DNA of 64,000 nt from Pedobacter sp. SYSU D00535 (lineage in GTDB: Bacteria; Bacteroidota; Bacteroidia; Sphingobacteriales; Sphingobacteriaceae). This document shows, piece after piece, positions 24,708 through 33,686 of this stretch. Below the pieces are notes generated by a model. It made no database searches and was not told the origin of the DNA. It was given only the letters and a program-made list of their open reading frames with translations. The stretch is from contig NZ_JAFEWD010000001.1 of the NCBI RefSeq assembly GCF_017355855.1, positions 868,001 to 932,000 of the forward strand, in the 5' to 3' direction. Made by a program: the position numbers and the translations under genes. The first letter of the stretch is position 1. Each line of letters opens with the position of its first letter.

Positions 24708-26591
24708 ATGCAAGAAAAAGGTACTATTTCGATTCACACCGAAAACATCTTTCCTATAATTAAGAAGTTCTTATACTCTGACCACGAGATCTTTCTTCGT
24801 GAGCTGGTTTCTAATGCTGTAGATGCTTCCCAAAAAATCAAACGTCTTTCTTCTCTGGGCCAATACCAAGGCGAACTTGGAAATCTGCAGGTGGAAGTTT
24901 CACTCGACGAAGAGAAAAAGACCATCACCATTTCTGACAGAGGTTTGGGAATGACAGCTGATGAGATTAAAAAGTACATTAATCAAATCGCGTTTTCAGG
25001 AGCAACTGAATTTGTTGAGAAGTTTAAAGAATCTAAAGATGCCAACGAGCTGATCGGAAAATTCGGATTGGGTTTTTACTCTGCTTTCATGGTGGCAGAT
25101 AAGGTGGAAATTCAAACCCTCTCCTACCAGGAAGGTGCAGAACCTGCCAGATGGAACTGTGACGGAAGTACTGAATTTGAAATTACCGAAGGCAGCCGTA
25201 CCGAGAGAGGAACTGACATTATTCTTCATGTAAACCAGGATTCTGAGGAGTTCCTCAGCAAATACAAACTGCAGGAAATCCTGGATAAATACTGCCGCTT
25301 CCTGCCTGTGCCTATTAAGTTCGGAACCAAAACCGAATCGGAAGAAGATGGAGTGGACGAAGAAGGCAAGCCAAAATATAAATCGGTTGAAGTTGATAAC
25401 ATCATCAACAATACCAACCCGATCTGGACAAAGGCTCCTGCGGATCTGAAAGACGAGGATTACCTGGCTTTCTACAAGGAGTTGTATCCATTCTCTGAGG
25501 ATCCTCTTTTCTGGATCCACCTGAATGTAGATTATCCTTTCAATCTTACCGGTGTGCTGTACTTCCCTAAAGTGAAGAACGACTTCGACTTCCAGAAGAA
25601 CAAGATCAAGTTGTTCTCCCGTCAGGTGTTCATTACAGACGAGGTAAAAGACATTGTGCCTGAATTCCTGATGCTGCTGCACGGGGTGATCGACTCCCCA
25701 GATATTCCTCTTAACGTTTCCCGCAGCTTCCTGCAAGCGGATAGCAACGTTAAGAAGATCAATACTTACATCACGAAGAAGGTAGCCGACAAGCTTTCTG
25801 AACTTTTCAAGAAAGACCGCAAGGCTTTCGAAGAAAAATGGCAGGACATCGGTCTGTTCGTGAAGTACGGTATGGTAAGCGAAGAGAAATTCAACGAGAA
25901 AGCGAAGGACTTCGCCCTGCTAAACAATACAAAGAATGAGTACTTCACGCTTGACGAGTACAAGGAGAAGGTGAAACCCATTCAGACAGACAAAAACGAC
26001 ACGGTAGTGTACCTATATACTACTGACGCTGCCAAGCAGGACGCCTTCATCCAGTCAGCCGACAAGAAAGGATACGATGTATTGCTGATGAACTCTCCGA
26101 TCGACAACCATTTCATCAGTCACCTGGAGCAGAAGCTCGAGAAAACTTCCTTAAAACGTGTCGACTCGGATGTAATCGACAAGCTGATTGTGAAGGATGA
26201 CAACCCTGCACACGCTTTGACGGAAGAGCAGACCACGAAAGTAAAAACCGTATTCGAAGGAGCTATTTCGAAACCTAACATGAAGGTCGAAATTGAAAGT
26301 TTAAGTCCGGATGAACTGCCTGTTCATGTGACGATGGACGAGTTTATGCGTCGGATGAAAGACATGGCACAAATGGGTGGCGGCATGAGCTTCTATGGAT
26401 CTCTGCCTGATAACTACAAAGTAGCCATTAACGGCAATCACCCGCTGATTACCCGCATCGCTCAAACAGAAGACGCCGAAGAGCAAAGCAAATTGGCGAA
26501 GCAAGCGTTTGACCTTGCACTGCTTTCCCAGGGAATGCTTACCGGTGCTGAGCTGACGGAGTTTGTTAAGCGGAGCGTCCAATTAATTTAA
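24708..26591 (+). CDS. htpG: Molecular chaperone HtpG (Hsp90)
   Basis: ATP-dependent cytosolic chaperone, 627 aa. The N-terminal GHKL ATPase domain shows FLRELVSNAVDASQKIKRL (Asn/Glu of Mg-ATP binding), ITISDRGLGMTADEIKKYI and LIGKFGLGFYSAFMVADKVE (the G-rich ATP lid). The middle domain contains KIKLFSRQVFITD and IDSPDIPLNVSRSFLQAD with the conserved Arg. The C-terminal dimerisation domain is present but lacks the eukaryotic MEEVD tail, as usual. It is a single gene with its own control region and a terminator at 26612-26645. Nothing is broken. Confidence 0.97.
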   Translation: MQEKGTISIHTENIFPIIKKFLYSDHEIFLRELVSNAVDASQKIKRLSSLGQYQGELGNLQVEVSLDEEKKTITISDRGLGMTADEIKKYINQIAFSGATEFVEKFKESKDANELIGKFGLGFYSAFMVADKVEIQTLSYQEGAEPARWNCDGSTEFEITEGSRTERGTDIILHVNQDSEEFLSKYKLQEILDKYCRFLPVPIKFGTKTESEEDGVDEEGKPKYKSVEVDNIINNTNPIWTKAPADLKDEDYLAFYKELYPFSEDPLFWIHLNVDYPFNLTGVLYFPKVKNDFDFQKNKIKLFSRQVFITDEVKDIVPEFLMLLHGVIDSPDIPLNVSRSFLQADSNVKKINTYITKKVADKLSELFKKDRKAFEEKWQDIGLFVKYGMVSEEKFNEKAKDFALLNNTKNEYFTLDEYKEKVKPIQTDKNDTVVYLYTTDAAKQDAFIQSADKKGYDVLLMNSPIDNHFISHLEQKLEKTSLKRVDSDVIDKLIVKDDNPAHALTEEQTTKVKTVFEGAISKPNMKVEIESLSPDELPVHVTMDEFMRRMKDMAQMGGGMSFYGSLPDNYKVAINGNHPLITRIAQTEDAEEQSKLAKQAFDLALLSQGMLTGAELTEFVKRSVQLI

Positions 26592-26611
26592 TAAATCGAA
26601 ACTAAGATAGT

Positions 26612-26645
26612 GAGCTGCCCTCTAAAGGGGCGGCTCTTTTTATTT
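26612..26645 (+). terminator. Rho-independent terminator of htpG
   Basis: GAGCTGCCC (26612-26620) pairs with GGGCGGCTC (26628-26636), one G-U pair, followed by TTTTTATTTT. Confidence 0.8.
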
Positions 26646-26703
26646 TAAGCCTCCCTTCAAATTAATCTTTCTTGCCCCGGAAATCTTCTAGCTTCGGTTA
26701 AGC

Positions 26704-26758
26704 TACAGTTAGTGTACAGTATAGGTACAGTTTAAGTACAGTGTACCTCCAGTCTCTT
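26704..26758 (+). repeat. Five direct TACAGT repeats with exact 11-bp period
   Basis: TACAGT occurs at 26704, 26715, 26726 and 26737, and TCCAGT at 26748. Each unit is 11 bases long with five variable bases, so all copies face one side of the helix. It lies between htpG and the thioredoxin-like gene. Confidence 0.75.
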
Positions 26759-26899
26759 AACTTCTAACATAAAACCTGTTGAAAATCGAAGAGACACGAG
26801 TAAGATCACCGCTTTAGTGACAGGAGAACATCCACCAGTAACAATTGACCAACAGGAAGTTAAAACAATTTCCTACCTTGTATTCAAAATAACCTAAAT

Positions 26900-27796
26900 A
26901 TGAAACAGCTACTATCTATTGCCCTGTTGTTCGTAGCATCCCTCGCTCAAGCACAGGAAGAAAAAGGAATGAAATTCGAACATGCCAACTCCTGGGCAGA
27001 AGTAAAAGCCAAAGCCAAAGCCGAAAACAAGTACATCTTTCTCGATGCCTACACCACCTGGTGCGGTCCCTGTATCATGATGGCAAAAGAAATTTTCCCG
27101 CTAAAAGAGGTGGGCGATTTTTACAATGCGAATTTTATCAATGTGAAAGTTCAGCTGGATGAAACTGCGAAAGATTCGGAAGAAGTAAAAAAATGGCGGA
27201 GCGACGCAAAGTATTTGGCTGACACCTATTCAATCCGTGCCTACCCCACCTATTTGTTTTTCAACCCCGATGGAGAAGTTGTTCACCGCGCTGTCGGTTC
27301 CTCTCCGGGTGAGGTGTTCATTTCGAAAGGCAAGGACGCTTTGGACCCGGACAAACAATATTATACGTTGAAGAAACAGTACCTGGAAGGTAAAACGGAC
27401 ACGACCTTTCTTCTAAAAGTCACCAATGCCTCTATCGAAGCTTACGACGCAGACTTCAGCAAAAAAGTGGCAGCAGAATATCTGGCGACTCAAACTGACC
27501 TGCTTAGCCCTCAGAACTTAAAGCTGCTTGCCCGTACTACGGAAAAGACCAGCGACCGCGGTTTTGCTATACTGAAAAACAATGTGGCGAAAGCGGACGA
27601 GGCGATCGGTAAAGGCAGGACTAAAAGCATCCTTCATAATATCGCCATGCGAGAGTTCGTGATGCCGGCCCTGTCCACCGCGATGCAGAATTCGGCAGAA
27701 CCTGACTGGACTGCACTACAACAAAAATTAAATAAAGATATCCCGGAGATGGCACAAGAGCTGGTGCTCTCTGGAAAGCCGATGTACTACATGTGA
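26900..27796 (+). CDS. Thioredoxin-fold exported protein, N-terminal part before an in-frame TGA
   Basis: A 298-aa periplasmic thioredoxin-like protein. The signal peptide is MKQLLSIALLFVASLAQAQ, followed by a domain with ANSWAEVKAKAKAENKYIFL, the active-site CGPC at residues 55-58 (YTTWCGPCIMMAKEIF) and a cis-Pro region SIRAYPTYLFFNPDGEVV. The second half is helical. The frame stops at TGA 27794-27796, but the same frame continues without another stop to 28147 and encodes a clearly protein-like helical repeat. The gene is thus probably truncated by a point mutation, a base error or readthrough. Redox role is expected from the CGPC motif; the partner is unknown. Confidence 0.75.
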   Translation: MKQLLSIALLFVASLAQAQEEKGMKFEHANSWAEVKAKAKAENKYIFLDAYTTWCGPCIMMAKEIFPLKEVGDFYNANFINVKVQLDETAKDSEEVKKWRSDAKYLADTYSIRAYPTYLFFNPDGEVVHRAVGSSPGEVFISKGKDALDPDKQYYTLKKQYLEGKTDTTFLLKVTNASIEAYDADFSKKVAAEYLATQTDLLSPQNLKLLARTTEKTSDRGFAILKNNVAKADEAIGKGRTKSILHNIAMREFVMPALSTAMQNSAEPDWTALQQKLNKDIPEMAQELVLSGKPMYYM

Positions 27797-28147
27797 GCAA
27801 AAGACTGGCTCAAATTCAGCGCTTCTGTAACTGAATACTTTTCTAAATTCAGCGATAGTATTGATCCTAATATGCTGAACAACTACGCATGGGAGATCTT
27901 TAAGAAATGTGATGACATGGCCTGCATTCAACAGGCGCTTGCCTGGTCGAAGAAAACCCTGGAAGGTAAAAACGCAAAGGAAGTAATGTATCTCGACACC
28001 TATGCTAACCTGCTACATAAATCAGGAAGGACAGCCGAAGCCATCAAAATCCAGGAAGAGGCAGTAGCCTTATCCGGCGAAAAGGATGATAATGGCAATC
28101 TAACCAAGGTGCTTAACAAGATGAAAAAAGGTGAAAAAACCTGGTAG
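27797..28147 (+). pseudogene. C-terminal continuation of the thioredoxin-fold gene after the in-frame TGA
   Basis: These 116 codons lie in the same frame as the gene upstream and start directly after TGA 27794-27796 with AKDWLKFSASVTEYFSKFSD. The rest, from MLNNYAWEIFKKCDDMACI and later DTYANLLHKSGRTAEAIKIQ, is TPR-like (Trp/Tyr/Ala spacing) and is common as the C-terminal part of such thioredoxin-fold proteins. The Met at 27872 could allow restart, but there is no ribosome-binding signal that I can point to. Without the stop the whole protein would be 415 aa. Confidence 0.6.
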
Positions 28148-28178
28148 TATCTATTTCAATCAGTAACCTAATTAAAGA

Positions 28179-28209
28179 AACAGCTGTTGTGAAAGCAGCT
28201 GTTTTTTTT
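28179..28209 (+). terminator. Rho-independent terminator after the thioredoxin-fold gene
   Basis: AACAGCTG (28179-28186) pairs perfectly with CAGCTGTT (28196-28203), nine-base loop, then a T run to 28209. Confidence 0.8.
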
Positions 28210-28217
28210 GCTCCAGC

Positions 28218-28985
28218 CTATTTCGCAGCCTCCCTCACCAATTTGGACGCCAGCTCCTTCCCTAAAAACTTGTCGATTAAATTATGTGCGACATATAAGA
28301 TCGGGGTCATAAGAAGGGCCACTATAAACTTGTAGCTGTAATTTACCAAGCCAATAGCTGCTACCATCTTCCAGCTCCAGTTGTAAGCCGGGTTGATGTA
28401 AAAAGCAATAAAGATCACCACGAAGCTGTCTATACACTGGGATGCCAGCGTAGAACCCGTTGCCCTTAGCCATAAAGATTTCTCGCCTGTTAACTTCTTG
28501 ATCCGGTGAAAAATGATCACGTCTACCAACTGCCCTATCAAAAAAGCAGCGATGGAACCGCAAATAATCCACATTCCTTGTCCGAACACCGCATCGAAGG
28601 CATTGTCCATATTGACAGCTTGCCCGTTTACAGTTTGGTTAATCCAGAAGTCGGAAGGCACAAGTCGCATACAAAGCCCGACCACAAGAAACGCATAGGC
28701 GATCAGAATGGCGGTTAAGATGGAAAGAAACCGCACCTGCTTAATACCAAAATATTCGTTAATGATATCGGTCATGATAAAAATGAGCGGCCAGGTAATC
28801 ACGCCGGCCGACATGTTGAATGACAAGTCAGGCACCCCAAATAAATTCACATCCAGCTTCTCGACTCCAAGTGAGCCTTCCACGGTAAAAATTTTCACCC
28901 CAATAAATTCTGCGAGGATAGCATTGGAAACGAGAAAAGTGGCAAGGATTATAAAAAGCCGGCTCTCCGGGGTTTTAAAAGTCAT
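28218..28985 (-). CDS. Queuosine precursor transporter (YhhQ/VUT family)
   Basis: Inner-membrane transporter of the vitamin-uptake-transporter (DUF165) group, which imports preQ0/preQ1 for tRNA queuosine synthesis. The 255-aa sequence has six to seven helices. Typical features are LVSNAILAEFIGVKIF at the N-terminus, GVITWPLIFIMTDIINEYFG in the middle, FLIGQLVDVIIFHRIKKLTG and WLRATGSTLASQCIDSFVVI towards the end. These match the YhhQ signature of conserved Asp, Asn and Glu in the membrane. It stands alone between two plus-strand genes, with terminator 28179-28209 close to its 3' end. Confidence 0.88.
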   Translation of the reverse strand: MTFKTPESRLFIILATFLVSNAILAEFIGVKIFTVEGSLGVEKLDVNLFGVPDLSFNMSAGVITWPLIFIMTDIINEYFGIKQVRFLSILTAILIAYAFLVVGLCMRLVPSDFWINQTVNGQAVNMDNAFDAVFGQGMWIICGSIAAFLIGQLVDVIIFHRIKKLTGEKSLWLRATGSTLASQCIDSFVVIFIAFYINPAYNWSWKMVAAIGLVNYSYKFIVALLMTPILYVAHNLIDKFLGKELASKLVREAAK

Positions 28986-29065
28986 AATTCTATCGTTGAT
29001 GAGTAAATTTAGCTATTTTTAGCACCTTTTTAACACGAATAGTAGACGTCGTTCAGTTTTAGGTT

Positions 29066-30211
29066 GTGATTCAGATAAAATCGAAGTTACCGAAGGTAGA
29101 AACTACCATTTTCAGCGTCATGTCTCGACTAGCCGCCGAGCATAATGCCATTAACCTTTCGCAGGGTTTCCCCGATTTTGATTCGCCACCTGAATTAATA
29201 GCACTGGTAGACAAGTACCTAAGGGCCGGGAATAATCAATATGCTCCCATGGCAGGCTTGCCTGCACTCAGGGAGGTAATCGCCGAAAAAGTTGATTATT
29301 TATACGGCTCCAATTACGACCCAGAAACGGAGATAACGGTTACAGCCGGCGGCACTCAGGCAATTTTCACCGCGCTTGCTGCGGTAATTCAACCCGGCGA
29401 TGAGGTGATCGTCTTTGAACCCGCCTACGATTCCTATGCGCCCTCAATAAGATTACTGGGAGGTCTTGTAAAGCCCTTTGAACTAGCTCCACCCGATTAT
29501 AAAATCGATTGGACGATGGTCAGGAAGCTGATCTCTGCCAGAACCAGGATGATTATCATTAATTCGCCGCAAAATCCGACTGGAGCAATTCTAGATGAGG
29601 ACGATATTCAACAGCTAATCACGATTACCCGCGGAACCGACATCTTGATTTTGAGTGATGAGGTGTATGAGCACCTCGTTTATGACGGTAAAGCGCACCT
29701 AAGCATGGCCCGTTACGAGGAATTAAAAGAAAGAAGCTTTATTACCGTTTCATTTGGCAAGCTATTTCATACAACCGGTTGGAAGATTGGTTACTGCCTT
29801 GCTCCGACGCCCCTGATGAGCGAGTTCCGAAAAGTACATCAGTTTCTTGTATTTAGTGTCAACACGCCAATGCAATATGCCATTGCTGAATTTCTGAAAC
29901 AAAAAGACTATTATACCGGTTTAAGTGCTTTTTTCCAGGAGAAAAGAGATTTTTTCAGGAGATTGATGAAAGAAACGAGATTTGAATTATTACCTTGTGC
30001 CGGCTCGTACTTCCAGTGCGCTGATATAAAAAACCTTACCGACGAACGGGACACTGAATTTGTGAAACGCTTAACTACAGATTTCGGAGTTGCAGCAATT
30101 CCAAGCTCGGCATTTTACGGCAGGGGGACAGATTTCAGAATAATAAGATTTTGTTTTGCTAAGAAGCAAGAAACTTTGGAACAAGCAGTAAGTCTCCTGA
30201 CTAAAGTTTAA
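29066..30211 (+). CDS. Methionine aminotransferase (class I/II, YbdL-like)
   Basis: PLP-dependent aminotransferase, 381 aa, of the methionine/glutamine:2-oxoacid type. The N-terminal signature NAINLSQGFPDFDSPPELI and NQYAPMAGLPALREVIAE are diagnostic. The active site shows NSPQNPTGAIL (Asn), LSDEVYEHLVYDG (Asp, Tyr) and VSFGKLFHTTGWKIGYCLAP (PLP Lys). Translation is assigned to GTG at 29066, because the conserved sequence begins there and no in-frame ATG precedes it nearby. The nitrilase-family gene 28 bases downstream is a likely omega-amidase partner: transamination with glutamine or methionine would give keto acids that the amidase removes. Confidence 0.9.
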   Translation: MIQIKSKLPKVETTIFSVMSRLAAEHNAINLSQGFPDFDSPPELIALVDKYLRAGNNQYAPMAGLPALREVIAEKVDYLYGSNYDPETEITVTAGGTQAIFTALAAVIQPGDEVIVFEPAYDSYAPSIRLLGGLVKPFELAPPDYKIDWTMVRKLISARTRMIIINSPQNPTGAILDEDDIQQLITITRGTDILILSDEVYEHLVYDGKAHLSMARYEELKERSFITVSFGKLFHTTGWKIGYCLAPTPLMSEFRKVHQFLVFSVNTPMQYAIAEFLKQKDYYTGLSAFFQEKRDFFRRLMKETRFELLPCAGSYFQCADIKNLTDERDTEFVKRLTTDFGVAAIPSSAFYGRGTDFRIIRFCFAKKQETLEQAVSLLTKV

Positions 30212-30239
30212 ATTAGTTGATGATTTTATAAGCCTATAG

Positions 30240-31019
30240 ATGAGCATCTTAAAAATAACTACATTTCAGGCATACCTTTTTTGGGAAAACATAGATAAGA
30301 ATCTTCAAAACCTATCTTTACGACTTTCCTCCATAAGGGAAAAAACGGACCTGATTGTACTTCCGGAAATGTTTAGTACTGGCTTTTCAATGAATGCCGC
30401 TTCGCTGGCAGAAGAAATGGGTGGCAAAACCATGCAGTGGATGCATAGTCAGGCCGAACGTTTTGAAAGCGTGATAACAGGAAGTTTGATCATCAAAGAA
30501 GATGGGAAGTACTATAATCGCCTTATTTGGATGCGCCCGGATGGGTCTTACGAAAAGTACGATAAACGCCATCTTTTTGGTCTGGGAAAGGAAGACAGTG
30601 TGTACGAGGCAGGCAAAGACAAACTGTTTGTAGAGTTAAACGGCTGGAGGATTTGTCCGGCAATCTGCTACGACTTACGCTTCCCCGTGTGGCTTAGAAA
30701 TAAGGGAGGCGAATATGATCTGCTATTGGTGGTAGCGAATTGGCCTGAAAGACGTTCCGCTCATTGGCGGGCCCTTATCCCCGCAAGAGCCGTTGAAAAC
30801 CAGGCCTTTGTTGTCGGAGTAAATCGAGTAGGCCACGATGGCAACGAAATTTATCATTCGGGCGATTCGATGTGCATAGATCCAAATGGCAAAACGGTCT
30901 ATTACAAACCCAACGACGAGGATTTATACACGTTTTCCATATCAAAAGATGAACTGGTGAAGGTTCGCAGGGCTTATCCATTCCTCAGAGACGCCGATGA
31001 CTTTGAGATCCTGAATTAA
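30240..31019 (+). CDS. Nitrilase-family omega-amidase (YafV-like)
   Basis: C-N hydrolase of 259 aa, matching YafV-type omega-amidases that hydrolyse 2-oxoglutaramate and related omega-amides. The catalytic triad is visible: LIVLPEMFSTGFSM (Glu), YDKRHLFGLGKED (Lys) and CPAICYDLRFPVWLRN (Cys). The NWPERRSAHW and ARAVENQAFVVGVNRVGHDG motifs complete the fold. It directly follows the methionine aminotransferase. Together they fit the glutamine transaminase/omega-amidase route, which makes use of methionine-derived 2-oxo-4-methylthiobutyrate; this pathway link is inference from adjacency. Confidence 0.88.
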   Translation: MSILKITTFQAYLFWENIDKNLQNLSLRLSSIREKTDLIVLPEMFSTGFSMNAASLAEEMGGKTMQWMHSQAERFESVITGSLIIKEDGKYYNRLIWMRPDGSYEKYDKRHLFGLGKEDSVYEAGKDKLFVELNGWRICPAICYDLRFPVWLRNKGGEYDLLLVVANWPERRSAHWRALIPARAVENQAFVVGVNRVGHDGNEIYHSGDSMCIDPNGKTVYYKPNDEDLYTFSISKDELVKVRRAYPFLRDADDFEILN

Positions 31020-31136
31020 GCGACACTCCTAATAGTTAACATCATTCAGCAAGATTTTTATCTGAGAAAATAATTTTATCAGGACAAACCTGTTTATAGA
31101 ATTTGAAGTTTCAGAGAAAGTGTTTACAGATACTAT

Positions 31137-33590
31137 ATGTTTAGAGAAATAAAGAATAAACCAGTACGATATTTTGCCATCCTTTTATATTTTGTAATTC
31201 TGTTTTTTTGCGCGATCGAGCTCAACTTTCTTGGCTTGTTCGGGTATTCGCCAACCCATCGCGATATTGAAACGCCAAACATGCGTATCGCTTCTGAACT
31301 TTATACAGCCGACGGCAAGCTGATCGGCAAATACTATAAGGAAAACCGTACGCCCATCGAGTTCAATCAACTTACTCCCGAAACTATCAATGCCCTCATC
31401 GCAACAGAGGACGTCCGGTTTTTCAATCACTGGGGCGTCGACATTCGTTCGGTGTTTTCTTCCGCCCTTTCTACAGCTAGCGGCGATAAACGGGGAGCCA
31501 GTACCATTACACAGCAACTTGCTAAAAACCTGTACAGAACCCGGAATAATAAGAACCAGGGCTTGGTAAGGTACATCCCAGGAGTGCGCACTATCGTCTA
31601 TAAGTTTAAAGAGTGGATTACAGCCATGAAGCTGGAAGGGGAATATTCGAAGCAGGAAATACTTACTCTATACTTCAACACGGTTCCCTTCGGAAACAAC
31701 ACTTTCGGACTTAAAACCGCTGCAAAAAAATACTTCAATAAGGATACAGAGAAGTTAAGCGTAGATCAGGCAGCTCTGCTTGTAGGAATGTTGAAAGCGA
31801 GCACTACGTATAATCCCCAATATTATCCCGAAAGAGCACTCGAAAGAAGAAACGTAGTGCTTTCGCAGATGGAGAAGTACAATTATCTGGATAAGCAGGA
31901 GTTCCAAAAATATAGTAGTAGACCGTTGGGCCTTGCTTTAGGGAAAGTAGAAGATGACAGTCGCGGAGATTCTTACCTCCGTTCTGCCGTTGCTCGCTAC
32001 CTGGAAGACTGGGCCGAAGAGAATGGTTACGATCTCTATGAATCGGGACTTAAAATATATACTACCATCGATTCCAAGCTTCAAAAGTACGCCGAGGAAG
32101 CAGTGGCAGAACAAATGAAGATTTTGCAAAGAAGATTGGATAATCAATGGCAGGGACAAAAGCCCTGGAGAACTTCAGACGGTAAAGAGATTGAAAACTT
32201 TGCTTTAAAGGCGGCTCAACGACTGCCCTACTATGATTATCTCAAAAACAAGTACGATAACAATCAGGACTCCATAAACTATTATCTCAACCTTAAAAAG
32301 GATATGAAGGTGTTTAGCTGGAATGGAGAGAAGGAAGTACGTTTTTCTACCCTCGATTCCATCGAATACTATTCAAAAATCCTGAATACCGGAATGATGA
32401 CCCTTGATCCTTTCACAGGCCATATTAAGGTTTGGGTTGGAGGTATTGATTTCGATCACTTCAAATTTGATCACGTAAACCAGTCGAAAAGACAAGCCGG
32501 ATCTACGTTTAAACCATTTGCCTACCTGGCGGCATTAGAAAGCGGAATGAGTCCTTGTGATCGTTTTGTGGATAAGCCTATTCAGATTGCGTACGATGAG
32601 AACAATGAACATAAAGTATGGGAGCCTAAAAACTCTGATTACTCGTTTTCCTGGCAGGAAATGACACTTCGCCACGCCATGGGTAAATCCGTAAACTCCA
32701 TTACAGCACAAATAACAGAACAGGTAGGTTGGGATAAAGTGGTAAAATATGCACATCAGGTGGGAATTGAAAGTCCATTAAAAGCAGTTCCTTCTGTTAG
32801 TTTAGGCTCTAACGACGTAACAGTATTTGAAATGGTGAAGGCCTACGGCACATTCTTGAACAAGGGAATCAAAACTGAACCAATATTAGTTAAGCGCATT
32901 ACCGACCATAACGGCCACCTGATTGAAGAATTTAAAGCAGAGCAGAAGCGCGTGCTTAGTGAAGAGATAGCTTGGTTAATGCTCTATATGTTCCGCGGGG
33001 GCATGGAAGAACCAGGAGGAACGTCACGTTCGCTTTGGGAATGGGACCTGTGGAAAAAGGGCAATCAGATAGGCGGTAAAACAGGAACTTCGTCAGACTT
33101 TGTGGACGGCTGGTACATGGGGATCACCAAAGATCTGGTATCAGGAGTCTGGGTGGGGGCTGACGAGCGGAGTGTCCATTTCAGAACCTCCGGGACCGGT
33201 GAAGGAGCGCACACTGCGCTACCTATTTTCGGAAAGTTTATGGAGAAAGTTTACCGCGACCCGAGTACCGGATATACTTACGGTCCATTTCCGAAACCTA
33301 CTGTAGAGATCACCCGTGAGTATAATTGTGTGACTCCTTATGTTGAGGTAGATACAACCATAACTGATAGCGTTTTTGTAGATTCTTTGGCAACTCCTGA
33401 CACGAGTGCTATACAAACACCTGTAGAAGAGCCGACGGAAGAACGTGCCCCTCAACAGAATAACCAGACAGAACGGAATCAGAACCCAGCCGGAAACGTA
33501 CAACCAGAAGAGCCAGTTGACAGAAGGACCAGACGAGAAATAAATAGAGAGGCACGACGTCAAAAAAGGCAGGAGCAGTCAAACAATTAG
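31137..33590 (+). CDS. Class A penicillin-binding protein 1A
   Basis: Bifunctional peptidoglycan synthase of the inner membrane, 817 aa. A short cytoplasmic start is followed by one transmembrane helix (FAILLYFVILFFCAIELNF). The glycosyltransferase domain GT51 shows NALIATEDVRFFNHWGVD (catalytic Glu), GASTITQQLAKNLY and ITAMKLEGEYSKQEILTLY. The transpeptidase domain has SKRQAGSTFKPFAYLAALE (Ser-x-x-Lys), KSVNSITAQI (SxN) and GGKTGTSSDFVDGWY (KTG). The C-terminal tail is long, disordered and rich in Thr, Glu, Pro, Arg and Gln (REINREARRQKRQEQ). A single gene, 116 bases after the omega-amidase. Confidence 0.95.
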   Translation: MFREIKNKPVRYFAILLYFVILFFCAIELNFLGLFGYSPTHRDIETPNMRIASELYTADGKLIGKYYKENRTPIEFNQLTPETINALIATEDVRFFNHWGVDIRSVFSSALSTASGDKRGASTITQQLAKNLYRTRNNKNQGLVRYIPGVRTIVYKFKEWITAMKLEGEYSKQEILTLYFNTVPFGNNTFGLKTAAKKYFNKDTEKLSVDQAALLVGMLKASTTYNPQYYPERALERRNVVLSQMEKYNYLDKQEFQKYSSRPLGLALGKVEDDSRGDSYLRSAVARYLEDWAEENGYDLYESGLKIYTTIDSKLQKYAEEAVAEQMKILQRRLDNQWQGQKPWRTSDGKEIENFALKAAQRLPYYDYLKNKYDNNQDSINYYLNLKKDMKVFSWNGEKEVRFSTLDSIEYYSKILNTGMMTLDPFTGHIKVWVGGIDFDHFKFDHVNQSKRQAGSTFKPFAYLAALESGMSPCDRFVDKPIQIAYDENNEHKVWEPKNSDYSFSWQEMTLRHAMGKSVNSITAQITEQVGWDKVVKYAHQVGIESPLKAVPSVSLGSNDVTVFEMVKAYGTFLNKGIKTEPILVKRITDHNGHLIEEFKAEQKRVLSEEIAWLMLYMFRGGMEEPGGTSRSLWEWDLWKKGNQIGGKTGTSSDFVDGWYMGITKDLVSGVWVGADERSVHFRTSGTGEGAHTALPIFGKFMEKVYRDPSTGYTYGPFPKPTVEITREYNCVTPYVEVDTTITDSVFVDSLATPDTSAIQTPVEEPTEERAPQQNNQTERNQNPAGNVQPEEPVDRRTRREINREARRQKRQEQSNN

Positions 33591-33686
33591 AAACTTCAAG
33601 TATTATTCATAATTAATAGCTAAGCTTGTCCAGCCGGAACAATATTCTTAACTATTAATTATATTCGTCTCTCTTAATATATAAGT

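Larger units (their letters stand above)
26592..26899. other. 308-bp intergenic region with terminator and phased repeats
   Basis: After the htpG terminator (26612-26645) the region holds five 11-bp repeats (26704-26753). The remaining 146 bases before the thioredoxin-like start show no recognised promoter; TACCTTGT, a partial -7 match, lies near 26874. Confidence 0.6.

Noticed and set aside
24996-25736. A 246-codon open frame on the minus strand inside htpG
   Set aside because: It is an antisense shadow of a strongly conserved gene; the product has no recognisable domain and codon use follows htpG.
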